From assembly GCF_011947195.1 (NCBI RefSeq), contig NZ_JAATVY010000028.1:1-64000 (forward strand): a DNA stretch of 64,000 nucleotides. The letters are read 5' to 3'. Under the pieces are notes generated by a model that searched no databases, had not been told where the DNA came from, and worked only from the letters and a program-made list of their open reading frames with translations. Positions 8,864 through 18,200 of the stretch are shown piece by piece (position 1 is the first letter of the stretch; every line of letters begins with the position of its first letter). This DNA comes from Planosporangium thailandense. GTDB lineage: Bacteria; Actinomycetota; Actinomycetes; Mycobacteriales; Micromonosporaceae. The position numbers were made by a program, and so were the translations under genes.

Positions 8864-9576
8864 AGCTTGCCTCCTCGGCGCTCGCGGCGCGCCGGCAACA
8901 GCACCGTCGCCAGGTACGGTCCGCTGGCGTCCATATCAGACAACCGGCCGACCCGCTCGTCGGGCAGGCCGAGATGCTCGCCGTAGAGACCGTCCCGGCC
9001 GGCCTCCGCCGCGATCGCGCCGATCTCGGGCAGGTGCCGGCCACCCTTGTAGACGACGACGGTCCCGTCCCCGGCCACCGCTTCCCGTAACGGCGAGACG
9101 CCGCGCGCCAACGGCAACAGCATGAGCGGCTCCGTACCCTCCACCAGCGGCGTGCCCGACGCCGCCGCCATGGCCTGCATCGCGGTGATCCCGGGGACCG
9201 TCTCGACGGCGACGTGCGGCAGCAGGTCCCGCACCGTCTGCGCGAGGTAGCCGAACGTCGAGTACACGTTGGGGTCGCCGATGGTTGCGAACGCCGCGGT
9301 GCCGCCGGTCTCGCGCAGCCACTGCGCCACCCGTGAACCGGCGGCGTCCCAGTACCGCTCCCGTCGCGCGGTGTCGGAACGCTCGTTCAGCGCGAAGACG
9401 AGCCGCTCGATGCGCGCGTGCGCGGCGTGCGCCCGTACGGTGGCCTCGGCCCGGCCGACCTCGGCCGCGTCGAGTACGGGCACGAAGACGCGGCCCGCGG
9501 TGGCGAGTACCCGCACCGCCTTGAGCGTGACCAGTTCCGGGTCGCCGGGCCCCACCCCGACTCCGATCAGGCGCAT
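8860..9576 (-). CDS. cobI: Precorrin-2 C20-methyltransferase
   Basis: This 238-residue CobI/CbiL methylates precorrin-2 at C20, the committing step to cobalamin. It shows GVGVGPGDPELVTLKAVR at the N-terminus, TIGDPNVYSTFGYL (the CobI-specific GDPxxYST loop) and VETVPGITAMQAMAA. Length and motif order match the family. The ATG at 9576 lies within the last codons of cobB (10-nt overlap), and the 3' end overlaps cobM by 4 nt. Confidence 0.95.
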   Translation of the reverse strand: MRLIGVGVGPGDPELVTLKAVRVLATAGRVFVPVLDAAEVGRAEATVRAHAAHARIERLVFALNERSDTARRERYWDAAGSRVAQWLRETGGTAAFATIGDPNVYSTFGYLAQTVRDLLPHVAVETVPGITAMQAMAAASGTPLVEGTEPLMLLPLARGVSPLREAVAGDGTVVVYKGGRHLPEIGAIAAEAGRDGLYGEHLGLPDERVGRLSDMDASGPYLATVLLPARRERRGGKL

Positions 9577-10901
9577 GCGGCCACCAGCCGGGTCGCGAAC
9601 TCCGGGTGTGCGGCCCAGTGCAGATGCAGGTAGGACGCGTGGACGTTGGCGGTGATGAAGCCGTCGGGCGGCGCGGCGCGCCACGCCCACGCCGGGGTCC
9701 GTTCGCCGGGGGTCACCGCCGTGCGGTGGAACTCGTGCCCGGTCACGCGGGTGCCCTCGGGCGCGAGCCAGCTCGGCGACACCGCCACCGCGTCGCGGTA
9801 GCCCAACGTGAGCTTCGGCGTCATGGCCGCGTCGGCGTCGAGCACGCCGCACATCGGGGCGCCGTCGAGGGTACGGCACAGCCACAGCAGCCCGGCGCAC
9901 TCGGCCGCGACCGGCGCGCCCGACGCCGCCAACGAGGCCACGCACGCGCGCAGCGGCGCGTTGGCCGACAGCTCCGACGCGTACACCTCGGGGAACCCGC
10001 CGCCGACCACGAGCCCGCGGGTGCCCGCCGGCAGCGCCAGGTCGTGCAGCGGGTCGAACAGCACCACCTCGGCCCCGGCGCCGCGCAGCAGTTCGACGGT
10101 CTCGGCGTACCCGAAGCTGAAGGCCGCGCCGCCGGCGACCGCGACCACCGGCCGCCCCGCGACCGGCGCCGGCGCCTCCGGCGACCACGGCGTCGTGGAC
10201 AGGGCGGGCGCCGACCGCGCCACCGCGAGCACCGCGTCGAGGTCGATCGACCCGGTGACCACGTCGGCCAGGGCCCGCACGGCGGCCAGCGCCTCCGCCC
10301 GCCGCTCCACGGCGGGGACCAGGCCCAGGTGACGCGAGGGCGCGGCGACCGCGTCGTGGCGGTGCAGCGCGCCGAGCACCGGGGCGCCGATCTCCTCGCA
10401 CGCGGCGCGCAGCAGGTCCTCGTGGCGGGGCGAGCCGACCCGGTTGAGAATCACGCCCGCGATGCGGACGCCGGAGCCGAAGCTGCGGAACCCGTGCACG
10501 AGCGCGGCAACCGAGCGGCCCTGGGCGGCTGCGTCGACGACGAGGATGACCGGGGCGTCCAGCAGCCCGGCCACCTCCGCGGTCGAGCCGTGGTCACCGG
10601 CGCCGGTACGGCCGTCGTACAGGCCCATCACGCCCTCGACGATCGCCAGGTCGGCGCCGGCCGCCCCGTGCGCGAACAGCGGCCCGATCAGGTCCGCGCC
10701 GACCAGCACCGGGTCCAGGTTGCGCCCCGGCCGGCCGGCGGCGAGCGCGTGGTAGCCGGGGTCGATGTAGTCCGGGCCGACCTTGAATCCGGCGACGGTG
10801 CGGCCCCGTGCGGCGAACGCAGCCAGCAGCCCGGTGGCGACGGTCGTCTTGCCGTGCCCGGAGGCGGGCGCGGCGATGACGACCCGGGGGATGTCTACCA
10901 C
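9567..10901 (-). CDS. cobB: Cobyrinate / hydrogenobyrinate a,c-diamide synthase
   Basis: This 444-residue CobB/CbiA uses ATP and glutamine to amidate the a and c side chains. The N-terminal P-loop reads APASGHGKTTVATGLL, followed by GFKVGPDYIDPGYH and VEGVMGLYDG. The C-terminal class I glutamine amidotransferase domain has APVAAECAGLLWLC, with the nucleophile Cys in AAECAG, and a conserved GHEFHRT segment. The GTG start at 10901 overlaps the cobO stop codon region by 7 nt. An ATG is absent in the right place, and the VVDIPRVVIAAP N-terminus fits the family. Confidence 0.93.
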   Translation of the reverse strand: MVDIPRVVIAAPASGHGKTTVATGLLAAFAARGRTVAGFKVGPDYIDPGYHALAAGRPGRNLDPVLVGADLIGPLFAHGAAGADLAIVEGVMGLYDGRTGAGDHGSTAEVAGLLDAPVILVVDAAAQGRSVAALVHGFRSFGSGVRIAGVILNRVGSPRHEDLLRAACEEIGAPVLGALHRHDAVAAPSRHLGLVPAVERRAEALAAVRALADVVTGSIDLDAVLAVARSAPALSTTPWSPEAPAPVAGRPVVAVAGGAAFSFGYAETVELLRGAGAEVVLFDPLHDLALPAGTRGLVVGGGFPEVYASELSANAPLRACVASLAASGAPVAAECAGLLWLCRTLDGAPMCGVLDADAAMTPKLTLGYRDAVAVSPSWLAPEGTRVTGHEFHRTAVTPGERTPAWAWRAAPPDGFITANVHASYLHLHWAAHPEFATRLVAACA

Positions 10902-11509
10902 TCGATGCCCTGCTGGCCCTTGCGCCCGACATCCATCGGGTGCTTGACCTTGCCCATCTCGGTGACCAGGTCGGCGGCCCCCACCAGCGCCGGGTGCGCG
11001 TCCCGGCCGGTGATCACGACGTGCTGGTTTCCGGGCCGCTCCCGCAGCGTCGCCACCACGTCGTCGACGTCGACCCAGCCCCACTTCATCGGGTACGTGA
11101 ACTCGTCGAGCACGTAGAAGCGGTACCGCTCGGCGGCAAGGTCGCGCCGGATCTGCGCCCAGCCCTCGGCCGCCTCGGCGGCGTGGTCGCGTTCGGTGCC
11201 GGCGCGCTGGATCCACGACCAGCCCTCGCCCATCTTGTGCCAGGTCACCGGCGCGCCGAGGCCGGTCTGCCGGTGCGCGTCGCCCAGGGCCTTGAACGCC
11301 GCCTCCTCGCCGACCCGCCACTTCTCGGACTTGACGAACTGGAAGACCGCGATCGGCCAGCCGGCGTTCCAGGCGCGCAGCGCCATGCCGAACGCCGCCG
11401 TCGACTTGCCCTTGCCGGTACCGGTGTGCACGGCGAGGACCGGTTGGCGGCGCCGCTGGCGGGTGGTGAGGCCGTCGGCCGGCACCTGCTCGGGCTTTCC
11501 CTGCGGCAT
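10895..11509 (-). CDS. cobO: Cob(I)yrinic acid a,c-diamide adenosyltransferase
   Basis: This 204-residue CobO/BtuR-type corrinoid adenosyltransferase attaches the 5'-deoxyadenosyl ligand. The P-loop is HTGTGKGKSTAAFGMALRA near residue 28, followed by IAVFQFVKSEKW and the conserved YVLDEFTYPMKWGWVD and VVITGRDA motifs. The enzyme needs Co(I), so the ferredoxin downstream in the same operon may be relevant. The ATG overlaps the upstream chelatase-subunit stop by one base (TGATG). Confidence 0.95.
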   Translation of the reverse strand: MPQGKPEQVPADGLTTRQRRRQPVLAVHTGTGKGKSTAAFGMALRAWNAGWPIAVFQFVKSEKWRVGEEAAFKALGDAHRQTGLGAPVTWHKMGEGWSWIQRAGTERDHAAEAAEGWAQIRRDLAAERYRFYVLDEFTYPMKWGWVDVDDVVATLRERPGNQHVVITGRDAHPALVGAADLVTEMGKVKHPMDVGRKGQQGIEW

Positions 11510-13467
11510 CAGGCGGCCCTCCGGATCGTGGCTGCAGTGATCGTCGTGGCGTCGAGCGCGTCGAGGGGGATGTGGTCGGCGTCCAGCGCCGCTGCCAGCC
11601 GCCGGGCCAGGCCCAGCCGTACGGGGCCGGACTCGCAGTCGACCACGACGGCGGCGGTGCCGGCGAGAGCCGGCGCGACGGTCAGCGGATCGGGGCCGGC
11701 GGTGGCCCGCCCGTCGGTGACGACCACGAGCAGGGGCCGACGGTGCGGGTCGCGGCGACGCTCCGCGGCGAGGGTACGCACGGCCGCGGCCAGCCCCTCG
11801 GCGAGCGGGGTGCGCCCGCCCGTACGCAGGTCGGCCAGCCTCGCGACGCCGACGGAGTGGCTGGTGGTCGGCTCCAGCACGGCCTGCGCCCCGGCGCCCC
11901 GGAACGTGATCATGCCGATCTTGTCGCGCCGCTGGTACGCGTCACGCAGCAGCGACAGCACCGCGGTCTTGACCGTGCGCATCCGCGCTCGTGCGGCCAT
12001 CGAGCCGGACGCGTCCACGACGAAGAGCACGAGGTTGGCCTCCCGGCCCACGTGCACCGCCTCGCGCAGGTCACCGGCCCGCACCCGGCGGGATCCCCGC
12101 GCGGCGGCGGCCCGCAGCGTCGCCGGCAGGTGCACGCTGGTCAGCCGGCCGGCCGGCGGGCGCGCGCCGATCACCCGGCCGGTCCGCGCGTACGCCGCCG
12201 AGCGGCGGCCGGCCGGCCCGCCCCCGCGGCCGGCGACCCGCAGCGTCTTCGGGCGGTACGCGGCCCCGACCGGGGCCGGGCGCGACCGCTGGCCGGCGGC
12301 CCCGGACCCGTCGCCGTCCTCCGGAGCGTCACCGGGCTGATCGGCGGCGCCGTCGGACGGGCCGCGGTCGTCGTCGGGACCGCCGCCCGGCCCGCCACCG
12401 CCTCCCGGCGGCGGATCGTCGTCGGGGTCCGGGCGGTTGGACTCGAGCACCTCCTCGAGGCGCTGCTCGTCGGTGCCGGGCGGGTCGAGCGGGTCGCGGC
12501 GGCGGCGGTGCGGCAGCGCCAGCCGGGCGGCGTCGGCCACGTCGTCGGCGGTCACCTCGGTGCGGCCGTGCCAGGCGGCCAGGGCGATCGCCGCCCGGGC
12601 GACCACGATGTCGGCGCGCAGCCCGTCGACGCCGTACGCCAGGCAGATCCGGGCGATGCGGTCCAGTTCGCCGTCGGGCAGCCGTACGCCCGGAAGCCGG
12701 TCGCGCGCGTCGGCGATGCGCCGGGCGATCGCGGCGTCGTCGGCCGCCCACCGCGCGGCGAAGGCGTGTGGATCCGCCTCGTACGCCAGGCGCCGGCGCA
12801 CCACCTCGGCGCGCTGGGCCGGGTCGTCGGGGGCCGCGACCGAGACGACGAGGCCGAACCGGTCGACCAGCTGCGGGCGGGGCTCGCCCTCTTCGGGGTT
12901 CATGGTGCCGACCAGCAGGAAGCGGGCGGCGTGCTGCACCGACACGCCGTCGCGCTCGACGTGGGCGCGCCCCATGGCGGCGGCGTCGAGCAGCAGGTCG
13001 ACCAGGTGGTCGGGCAGCAGGTTGACCTCGTCGACGTAGAGCACGCCGCGGTGGGCGGCGGCCAGCAGCCCCGGCTCGTAGGCCTTGACGCCGTCGCTGA
13101 GCGCGCGCTGCAGGTCCAGCGCTCCGATCACCCGGTCCTCGGTGGCCCCGACCGGCAGCTCGACCAGGCGCGCCCGGCGGCGCAGGACGGGGCCGACCGA
13201 GCCGTGGGGCCCCTCCGGGGCCGCGTCGTGCGGACCGTCCGGGCAGGAGGCGTCGGGCGTCGCCGGATCGCACGCGAAGCGGCAGCCGGCGACGACGTCG
13301 ACCTCCGGCAGCAGCGCCGCGAGCGCCCGCACGACGGTGGACTTGGCGGTGCCCTTCTCGCCGCGGACGAGCACGCCGCCGATGGCCGGCGAGACGGCGG
13401 TGAGCAGCAGCGCCAGGCGCAGATCGGACAGGCCGACGACGGCGGCGAACGGGTACGGCGGGGTCAT
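11509..13467 (-). CDS. Fused ChlI/ChlD-type AAA+ and VWA subunit, putative cobaltochelatase partner of CobN
   Basis: This 652-residue magnesium-chelatase-like protein has an AAA+ domain (about 1-340) with Walker [10 protein letters not shown] (36-44), Walker [11 protein letters not shown] and a conserved [19 protein letters not shown] segment. A Pro/Gly/Asp-rich linker (about 350-410) follows, then a VWA domain with the MIDAS motif VDASGSM and TDGRAT. This is the I+D fusion that in actinobacteria replaces CobS/CobT and powers CobN-mediated cobalt insertion into hydrogenobyrinic acid diamide. The ATG at 13467 follows GTGGGGG closely. It is the first gene after riboswitch 1, so the whole operon should be B12-repressed. 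Confidence 0.9.
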   Translation of the reverse strand: MTPPYPFAAVVGLSDLRLALLLTAVSPAIGGVLVRGEKGTAKSTVVRALAALLPEVDVVAGCRFACDPATPDASCPDGPHDAAPEGPHGSVGPVLRRRARLVELPVGATEDRVIGALDLQRALSDGVKAYEPGLLAAAHRGVLYVDEVNLLPDHLVDLLLDAAAMGRAHVERDGVSVQHAARFLLVGTMNPEEGEPRPQLVDRFGLVVSVAAPDDPAQRAEVVRRRLAYEADPHAFAARWAADDAAIARRIADARDRLPGVRLPDGELDRIARICLAYGVDGLRADIVVARAAIALAAWHGRTEVTADDVADAARLALPHRRRRDPLDPPGTDEQRLEEVLESNRPDPDDDPPPGGGGGPGGGPDDDRGPSDGAADQPGDAPEDGDGSGAAGQRSRPAPVGAAYRPKTLRVAGRGGGPAGRRSAAYARTGRVIGARPPAGRLTSVHLPATLRAAAARGSRRVRAGDLREAVHVGREANLVLFVVDASGSMAARARMRTVKTAVLSLLRDAYQRRDKIGMITFRGAGAQAVLEPTTSHSVGVARLADLRTGGRTPLAEGLAAAVRTLAAERRRDPHRRPLLVVVTDGRATAGPDPLTVAPALAGTAAVVVDCESGPVRLGLARRLAAALDADHIPLDALDATTITAATIRRAA

Positions 13468-13542
13468 CCCCCACTCAGGCGCGAAGCCATGCGCGAGTCC
13501 CTTCCGCGGGTATCCACGCCCGCGTATCGGCTGATCGACGAA

Positions 13543-13842
13543 CGGCCGGAGTTTCCTGGCTCCCGGATCGACGCGTACGACCACTCTGGCTCGGCGCGTC
13601 TATCGCCGCGCCGCGACCCAGAGCAGTCGCGACCACTCTGGCTCGGCGCGCCTACCGCCACGCCGCTACGACGGGTCCGGCTCGGCGCGTCTGACGCCGC
13701 GCCGCGACCCTGACCCGTCGCCAGAGCAGTCGCGCCCCTCCGCCTTCCCGCCGCGCGATGCGGCCGTGGCGTCGGTGAGGGGTCGCTCCCCGGTGACAGT
13801 GGCGGGACCGCCCCGGATTCACACCGGGTTCCTCCACTGCCG
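13543..13842 (-). promoter_or_regulatory. Cobalamin riboswitch 1, with 157-nt peripheral expansion
   Basis: Reading the minus strand from 13842, the sequence shows GGAACCCGGTGTGAATCC, then CGGTCCCGCCACTGTCACC, GGGGAGCGACCCC, and at the 3' end the B12 box GGAGCCAGGAAACTCCGGCC (about 13543-13562). These elements are in the order of the actinobacterial cobalamin riboswitch. The core is identical, apart from one base over about 100 nt, to the riboswitch before cobN. This copy is 300 nt long against 143 nt; the extra bases (about 13573-13735) are GC-rich nested hairpins. About 75 nt separate the B12 box from the chelatase-subunit ATG at 13467. Control of the cob operon by adenosylcobalamin is expected. 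Confidence 0.92.
13579..13732 (-). repeat. Imperfect tandem hairpin repeats inside riboswitch 1
   Basis: GACCACTCTGGCTCGGCGCG occurs at 13579-13598 and again at 13631-13650, with a third partial GGCTCGGCGCG at 13679. GCCGCGCCGCGACCC occurs at 13605 and 13696, and AGAGCAGTCGCG at 13620 and 13721. As RNA, each unit folds back (CTCTGG with CCAGAG, CGACGGGTC with GACCCGTCG), giving stacked hairpins. Confidence 0.8.
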
Positions 13843-13984
13843 TTCTTGGTGGTCATGCTGTCGCATCGCACCGGCCCGCGTCAACGCGGCGCACGTCACG
13901 GCTCATGATCGTCAGTGCATGAGCGCCACGGATCGGGGAAGTCCGCAACGGTCCGAACCGGTGGCGACGTGAGGAGTCGTTTCC

Positions 13985-14551
13985 ATGACCACCACGCGCG
14001 AGAAAGACGTGGTTGCACTTCTGATCGACCAGCATAACCAGATCAAGGCTATGTTCACCCAGCTGGAGACGGCGACCGGCGATCATAGGCGCGAGCTGTT
14101 CGAGGACCTCGTACGGCTGCTCGCGGTCCATGAGACCGCCGAGGAGGAGATCGTCCACCCGGTCGCCCGCAAGAAGATCCAGGGTGGTGACGCGATCATC
14201 GACGCGCGGCTGCGCGAGGAGGACGAGGAGAAGCGCCTGCTGTCGGAGCTGTACGACCTCGGCCCCGACAACCCCGGGTTCGGCGCCAAGTTCAGGCAGC
14301 TAAAGGAGGCGGTCCTGGAGCACGCCGGGCGGGAGGAGCGCGAGGAGTTCTCCACCCTGCGCACCGCGGTCGACCCAGAGCAGCTGCGGAAGATGGGCAA
14401 CGCCGTGATGATGGCCGAGAAGACCGCACCGACCCGGCCGCACCCCGGTGCACCGGAGTCGGCGATCGGGAATCTGCTGGCCGGGCCGCCGCTGGCGGTC
14501 TTCGACCGGATCCGCGACGCGATGCGCGACGCGACCAAGTCGAAGAAGTAG
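13985..14551 (+). CDS. Hemerythrin HHE-domain protein
   Basis: This 188-residue protein has an N-terminal hemerythrin-like four-helix domain. Spaced His/Glu ligands are visible in LLIDQHNQIKAMF, AVHETAEEEIVHP and VLEHAGREEREEF, as expected for a non-haem di-iron site. Such cytoplasmic proteins sense or buffer oxygen, NO or peroxide, or store iron; the exact role is unknown here. The C-terminal 45 residues are Pro-rich and then basic. The start is supported by GAGGAG 9 nt upstream. It is transcribed away from riboswitch 1, and a hairpin follows immediately after the stop. Confidence 0.9.
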   Translation: MTTTREKDVVALLIDQHNQIKAMFTQLETATGDHRRELFEDLVRLLAVHETAEEEIVHPVARKKIQGGDAIIDARLREEDEEKRLLSELYDLGPDNPGFGAKFRQLKEAVLEHAGREEREEFSTLRTAVDPEQLRKMGNAVMMAEKTAPTRPHPGAPESAIGNLLAGPPLAVFDRIRDAMRDATKSKK

Positions 14552-14581
14552 CGCCGGCCACGTCACGATGAGAGCCGGCGC
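14551..14581. terminator. Hairpin between convergent genes
   Basis: GCGCCGGC (14551-14558) and GCCGGCGC (14574-14581) form a perfect 8-bp stem with a 15-nt loop between the hemerythrin gene and the convergent unknown gene. Confidence 0.45.
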
Positions 14582-14598
14582 GGCGGGGGCGACCCGGC

Positions 14599-15135
14599 TC
14601 AGGCCGCCGCCTCCGCCGGGCCGGATTCGCGCCGTTCCAGCCGTTCGAGCAGTTGCTCGCGGTGCAGCGCCGCGACCGGGTCCAGCAGATCGGGGTGGCG
14701 CAGCAGGATCGCCGCGTACCGGTCCCGGTCGTCCGGGCGGGTGAGGCGGCGGAAGTCGCGGTGCAGCCCGGCCAGGTGCTCGCAGTCCGCGACGGCCGCC
14801 ACCGCCGCGACCGCCAGTTCGGGGTCGGCGAGCAGGCACGCCGCCCAGCTCGCGACGACCTCGTCCACCCAGGTGCGCCACGCGTACTCCGCGCCGGAGG
14901 GCAGCGTGCCGTCCGCCCCGGCGAGCCAGTCCAGCCGGCCGGATCCGCCCGGTCCGACCATGTCGACCAACGCGGCATCCAGGGACGTCGGGTAGCGCAG
15001 CCAGGCCGCGACCGTGGCCGCCTGGCGGGCCTGCACCTCGGCGAGCGTCGCGCTCAGCGCGCCGCCGGGCGCCGGATAGGCGCGTACCAGCCATTGGGCA
15101 GTTGCCGATATGACGGAGGACAGAGGGGCCGGCAC
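14599..15135 (-). CDS. Hypothetical protein, unknown function
   Basis: I do not recognise this 178-residue, Ala- and Leu-rich, apparently all-helical protein. It has no signal peptide, membrane segment or metal motif. Visible features are AAWLRYPTSLDAALVDMVG (about 44-62), a GRLDWLAGADGTLPSGAEYA stretch, and DRDRYAAILLRHPDLLDPV near the C-terminus. Third-position G/C bias and position support it as real, and it does not conflict with its neighbours. It lies between the convergent hemerythrin gene and cobN (77-nt gap to the cobN end). It could be co-transcribed downstream of cobN, but nothing indicates a cobalamin function. Confidence 0.6.
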   Translation of the reverse strand: MPAPLSSVISATAQWLVRAYPAPGGALSATLAEVQARQAATVAAWLRYPTSLDAALVDMVGPGGSGRLDWLAGADGTLPSGAEYAWRTWVDEVVASWAACLLADPELAVAAVAAVADCEHLAGLHRDFRRLTRPDDRDRYAAILLRHPDLLDPVAALHREQLLERLERRESGPAEAAA

Positions 15136-15212
15136 CGTGCGCTTCTCACTCTCGGTAATTACTTGACCGCAGCGCGCTACAATACCCGCTCACCGGACCC
15201 GCCGGCAAAGAG

Positions 15213-18200
15213 TCAGGCGCCTTCCAGGTCGCCCTCCACCGCGAGGTACGCCGCACGCAGCTCATCCAGCGTTTCCCGGCGCGGCTCGGCCCACAACCCC
15301 CGATCAGCCGCTTCCAGCAGCCGTTCGGTGATCCCGCGCAGCGCCCACGGATTGGACTTCTCCAGGAAGTCCCGCACCGCGGGATCCCCGACGTACGAGG
15401 CCGCGAGCTGCTCGTACATCCAGTCGTCGACCACGCCGGCCGTGGCGTCGTAGCCGAACAGGTAGTCGACCGTCGCCGCCAGCTCGAACGCGCCCTTGTA
15501 CCCGTGCCGGCGCATCGCCTCGATCCATCGCGGGTTCACCACCCGGGCCCGGAAGACGCGCTTGGTCTCCTCGGCGAGAGTCCGGGTCTTTACCGACGAC
15601 GGCACATGCGAGTCGCCGATGTACGCGGCCGGATCGCTGCCGCGCAAGGACCGCACCATCGCCACCATGCCGCCGTGGTACTGGAAGTAGTCGTCGGAGT
15701 CGGCGATGTCGTGCTCGCGGGTGTCGACGTTCTTGGCCGCCACGGCCATCCGCCGGTAGACCGTCTCGAGATCGGCCCTGGCGTCGCGGCCATCCAGATT
15801 CCGCCCGTACGCGTAGCCGCCCCACACGGCGTACACCTCGGCGAGATCGCCGGTGTCGCGCCAGTTACGGGCGTCGATCAGCGGCAGCAGGCCGGCTCCG
15901 TACGCGCCCGGCTTGGACCCGAAGATGCGGGTGGTGGCCCGCCGCCAGTCGCCGTGGCCGGCAGCGTCGGCGACCGCGTGGGCGCGCACGAAGTTCCGGT
16001 CGGCCGGCTCGTCGAGGCCGGCCACGGCCGCGACCGCGTCGTCGAGCAGCCCCAGCACGTGCGGGAACGCGTCCCGGAAGAAGCCGGAGATGCGCACGGT
16101 CACGTCGATGCGGGGCCGGCCCAGCTCCGCCAGCGGCACGATCTCGAATCCGGTGACCCGGCGGGACGCGTCGTCCCAGGTGGGCCGGCAGCCCAGCAGG
16201 GCGAGCACCTCGGCGATGTCGTCGCCCTGGGTGCGCATGGCGCTGGTGCCCCACACCGTCAGGCCGACCAGCGCCGGCCACTCTCCCGTGTCCGCCCGGT
16301 GCCGGGCCAGCAGCGAGTCCGCGAGGGCCCGGCCGACGTCCCAGGCGTTGCGCGAGGGGATGGCCTTCGGGTCGACCGAGTAGAAGTTGCGGCCGGTCGG
16401 CAGCACGTTGACCAGGCCGCGGGTCGGTGAACCGGAGGGCCCGGCGGCGATGTACCCGCCGTCGAGGGCGTGCAGCACGGCCGTCACCTCGTCGGTGGTG
16501 GCGTTCAGGCGGGGCACCACCTCGGTGGCCGCGAAGCACAGCACGCGCTCGACATCGGGTACGGCCGCGCCCAGGACCTCGGCGACCACGGCCGGTACCG
16601 CGTCCGGGTCCCAGCCGAGGGTCTCGCAGCCGAGCACCAGCTTGCGCGCGAGGGCTTCGAGCAGGTCGACCAGGTCGGCGGCGGTCGCGGCCGGCCCGTC
16701 GACGAGGGCGGTCAGCGACGCCGGGACCTCGGCGGGCGCGCTGCCTTCGAGCAGCGCGGCCTCGGACAGGCCGACGTGCGCGGCGAGGGCCGTACGCAGC
16801 CCGGGCAGCGCGCCGACCTGACCGCCCCACACCTGCTGGGCCCGCAGTACGGCGAGGACCAGGTTGACCCGGGCCTCCCCGGCCGGCGCCGCGCCCAGGA
16901 CGTGCAGGCCGTCGCGGATCTGGGAGTCCTTGATCTCGCAGAGGTACCCGTCGACGTGCAGGATGAATTCATCGAACTCCGCCGAACTCGGCATCTGATC
17001 CTGATGCAGGTCGTGGTGCAGTTGCGCGGCCTGGATCAGGGTCCAGATCTGCGCGCGCACCGCCGGTAGCTTCGCCGGATCGAGCGCCTGCACGGTCGCG
17101 TACTCGTCGAGCAACTGCTCCAGCTTGGCCAGGTCGCCGTACGTGTCGGCGCGGGCCATCGGCGGCACGAGGTGGTCGACGACGCATGAGTGGGCCCGGC
17201 GCTTGGCCTGGGTGCCCTCGCCCGGGTCGTTGACGATGAACGGGTACACCAGCGGCAGGTCCCCCAGCACCGCGTCGGGGGCGCAGGCGGCCGACAGGCC
17301 CAGCCCCTTGCCGGGCAGCCATTCGAGGGTGCCGTGCTTGCCCAGGTGCACCACCGCGTCGACGTTGTCGGCGAGCCACCGGTACGCGGCCAGATAGTGG
17401 TGCGACGGGGGCAGGTCGGGGTCGTGGTAGATGGCGATCGGGTTCTCACCGAACCCGCGTGGCGGCTGGATCATCAGCGTCACATTGCCGAACCGGAGGC
17501 CGGCGAGCACGATGTCGGACCCGTCGACGTACAGCTCGCCCGGCGGCTCGCCCCACGCGTTGAGCATCGCCGACCGCAGGTCGGAGGGCAGCGCGTCGAA
17601 CCACCGCCGGTAGTCCGACAGCGGTACCCGGATCGGCGCGGCCGCCAACTGCTCCTCGGTCAGCCACTCCACGTCTTGGCCGCCGGCCGCGATCAGCGAG
17701 TGGATCAGCGCGTCGCCGTCCTCCGGGAACTCTCCGGTCGCGTACCCGGCTGCGCGCAGCGCCCGCAGCAGCTCCACGGCGGACGCCGGGGTGTCCAGCC
17801 CGACCGCGTTGCCCACGCGGGAGTGCCTGGTGGGGTACGACGACAGCACGATCGCCAACCGCTTGTCGGAGTTGTCGATGTGCCGCAGCCGGGCGTAGGA
17901 CAACGCGATCCCGGCCACCCGGGCCGCCCGCTCCGGGTCGGCGACGTACACCGGTATTCCATCGGGCCCGGTCTCCTTGAACGAGAACGGCACGGTGGTC
18001 AGCCGCCCGTCGAACTCCGGGATCGCCACCTGCATAGCCGCGTCCATCGGCGTCAGCGCCGCGTCGGAGGCCTCCCACTGGGCCCGCGAGGAGGTCAGGC
18101 ACAGCCCCTGGAGCACCGGTACGTCCAACCCGGCGAGCGCCTCGACCGACCAGGCGTCCTCATCGCCGCCGGCGGTCACGTCGGAGGCCCGCACGCCGCC

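Noticed and set aside
13579-13732. Repeats in the first riboswitch as a CRISPR-like or coding repeat
   Set aside because: Units are imperfect, unevenly spaced (52 and 39 nt), self-complementary and sit inside a riboswitch; no spacers or cas genes.
14300-15094. Longer minus-strand reading frame across the hemerythrin gene
   Set aside because: It overlaps a well-supported gene in antisense and is arginine/proline-rich with no family pattern; the 178-residue frame at 14599-15135 explains the region better.
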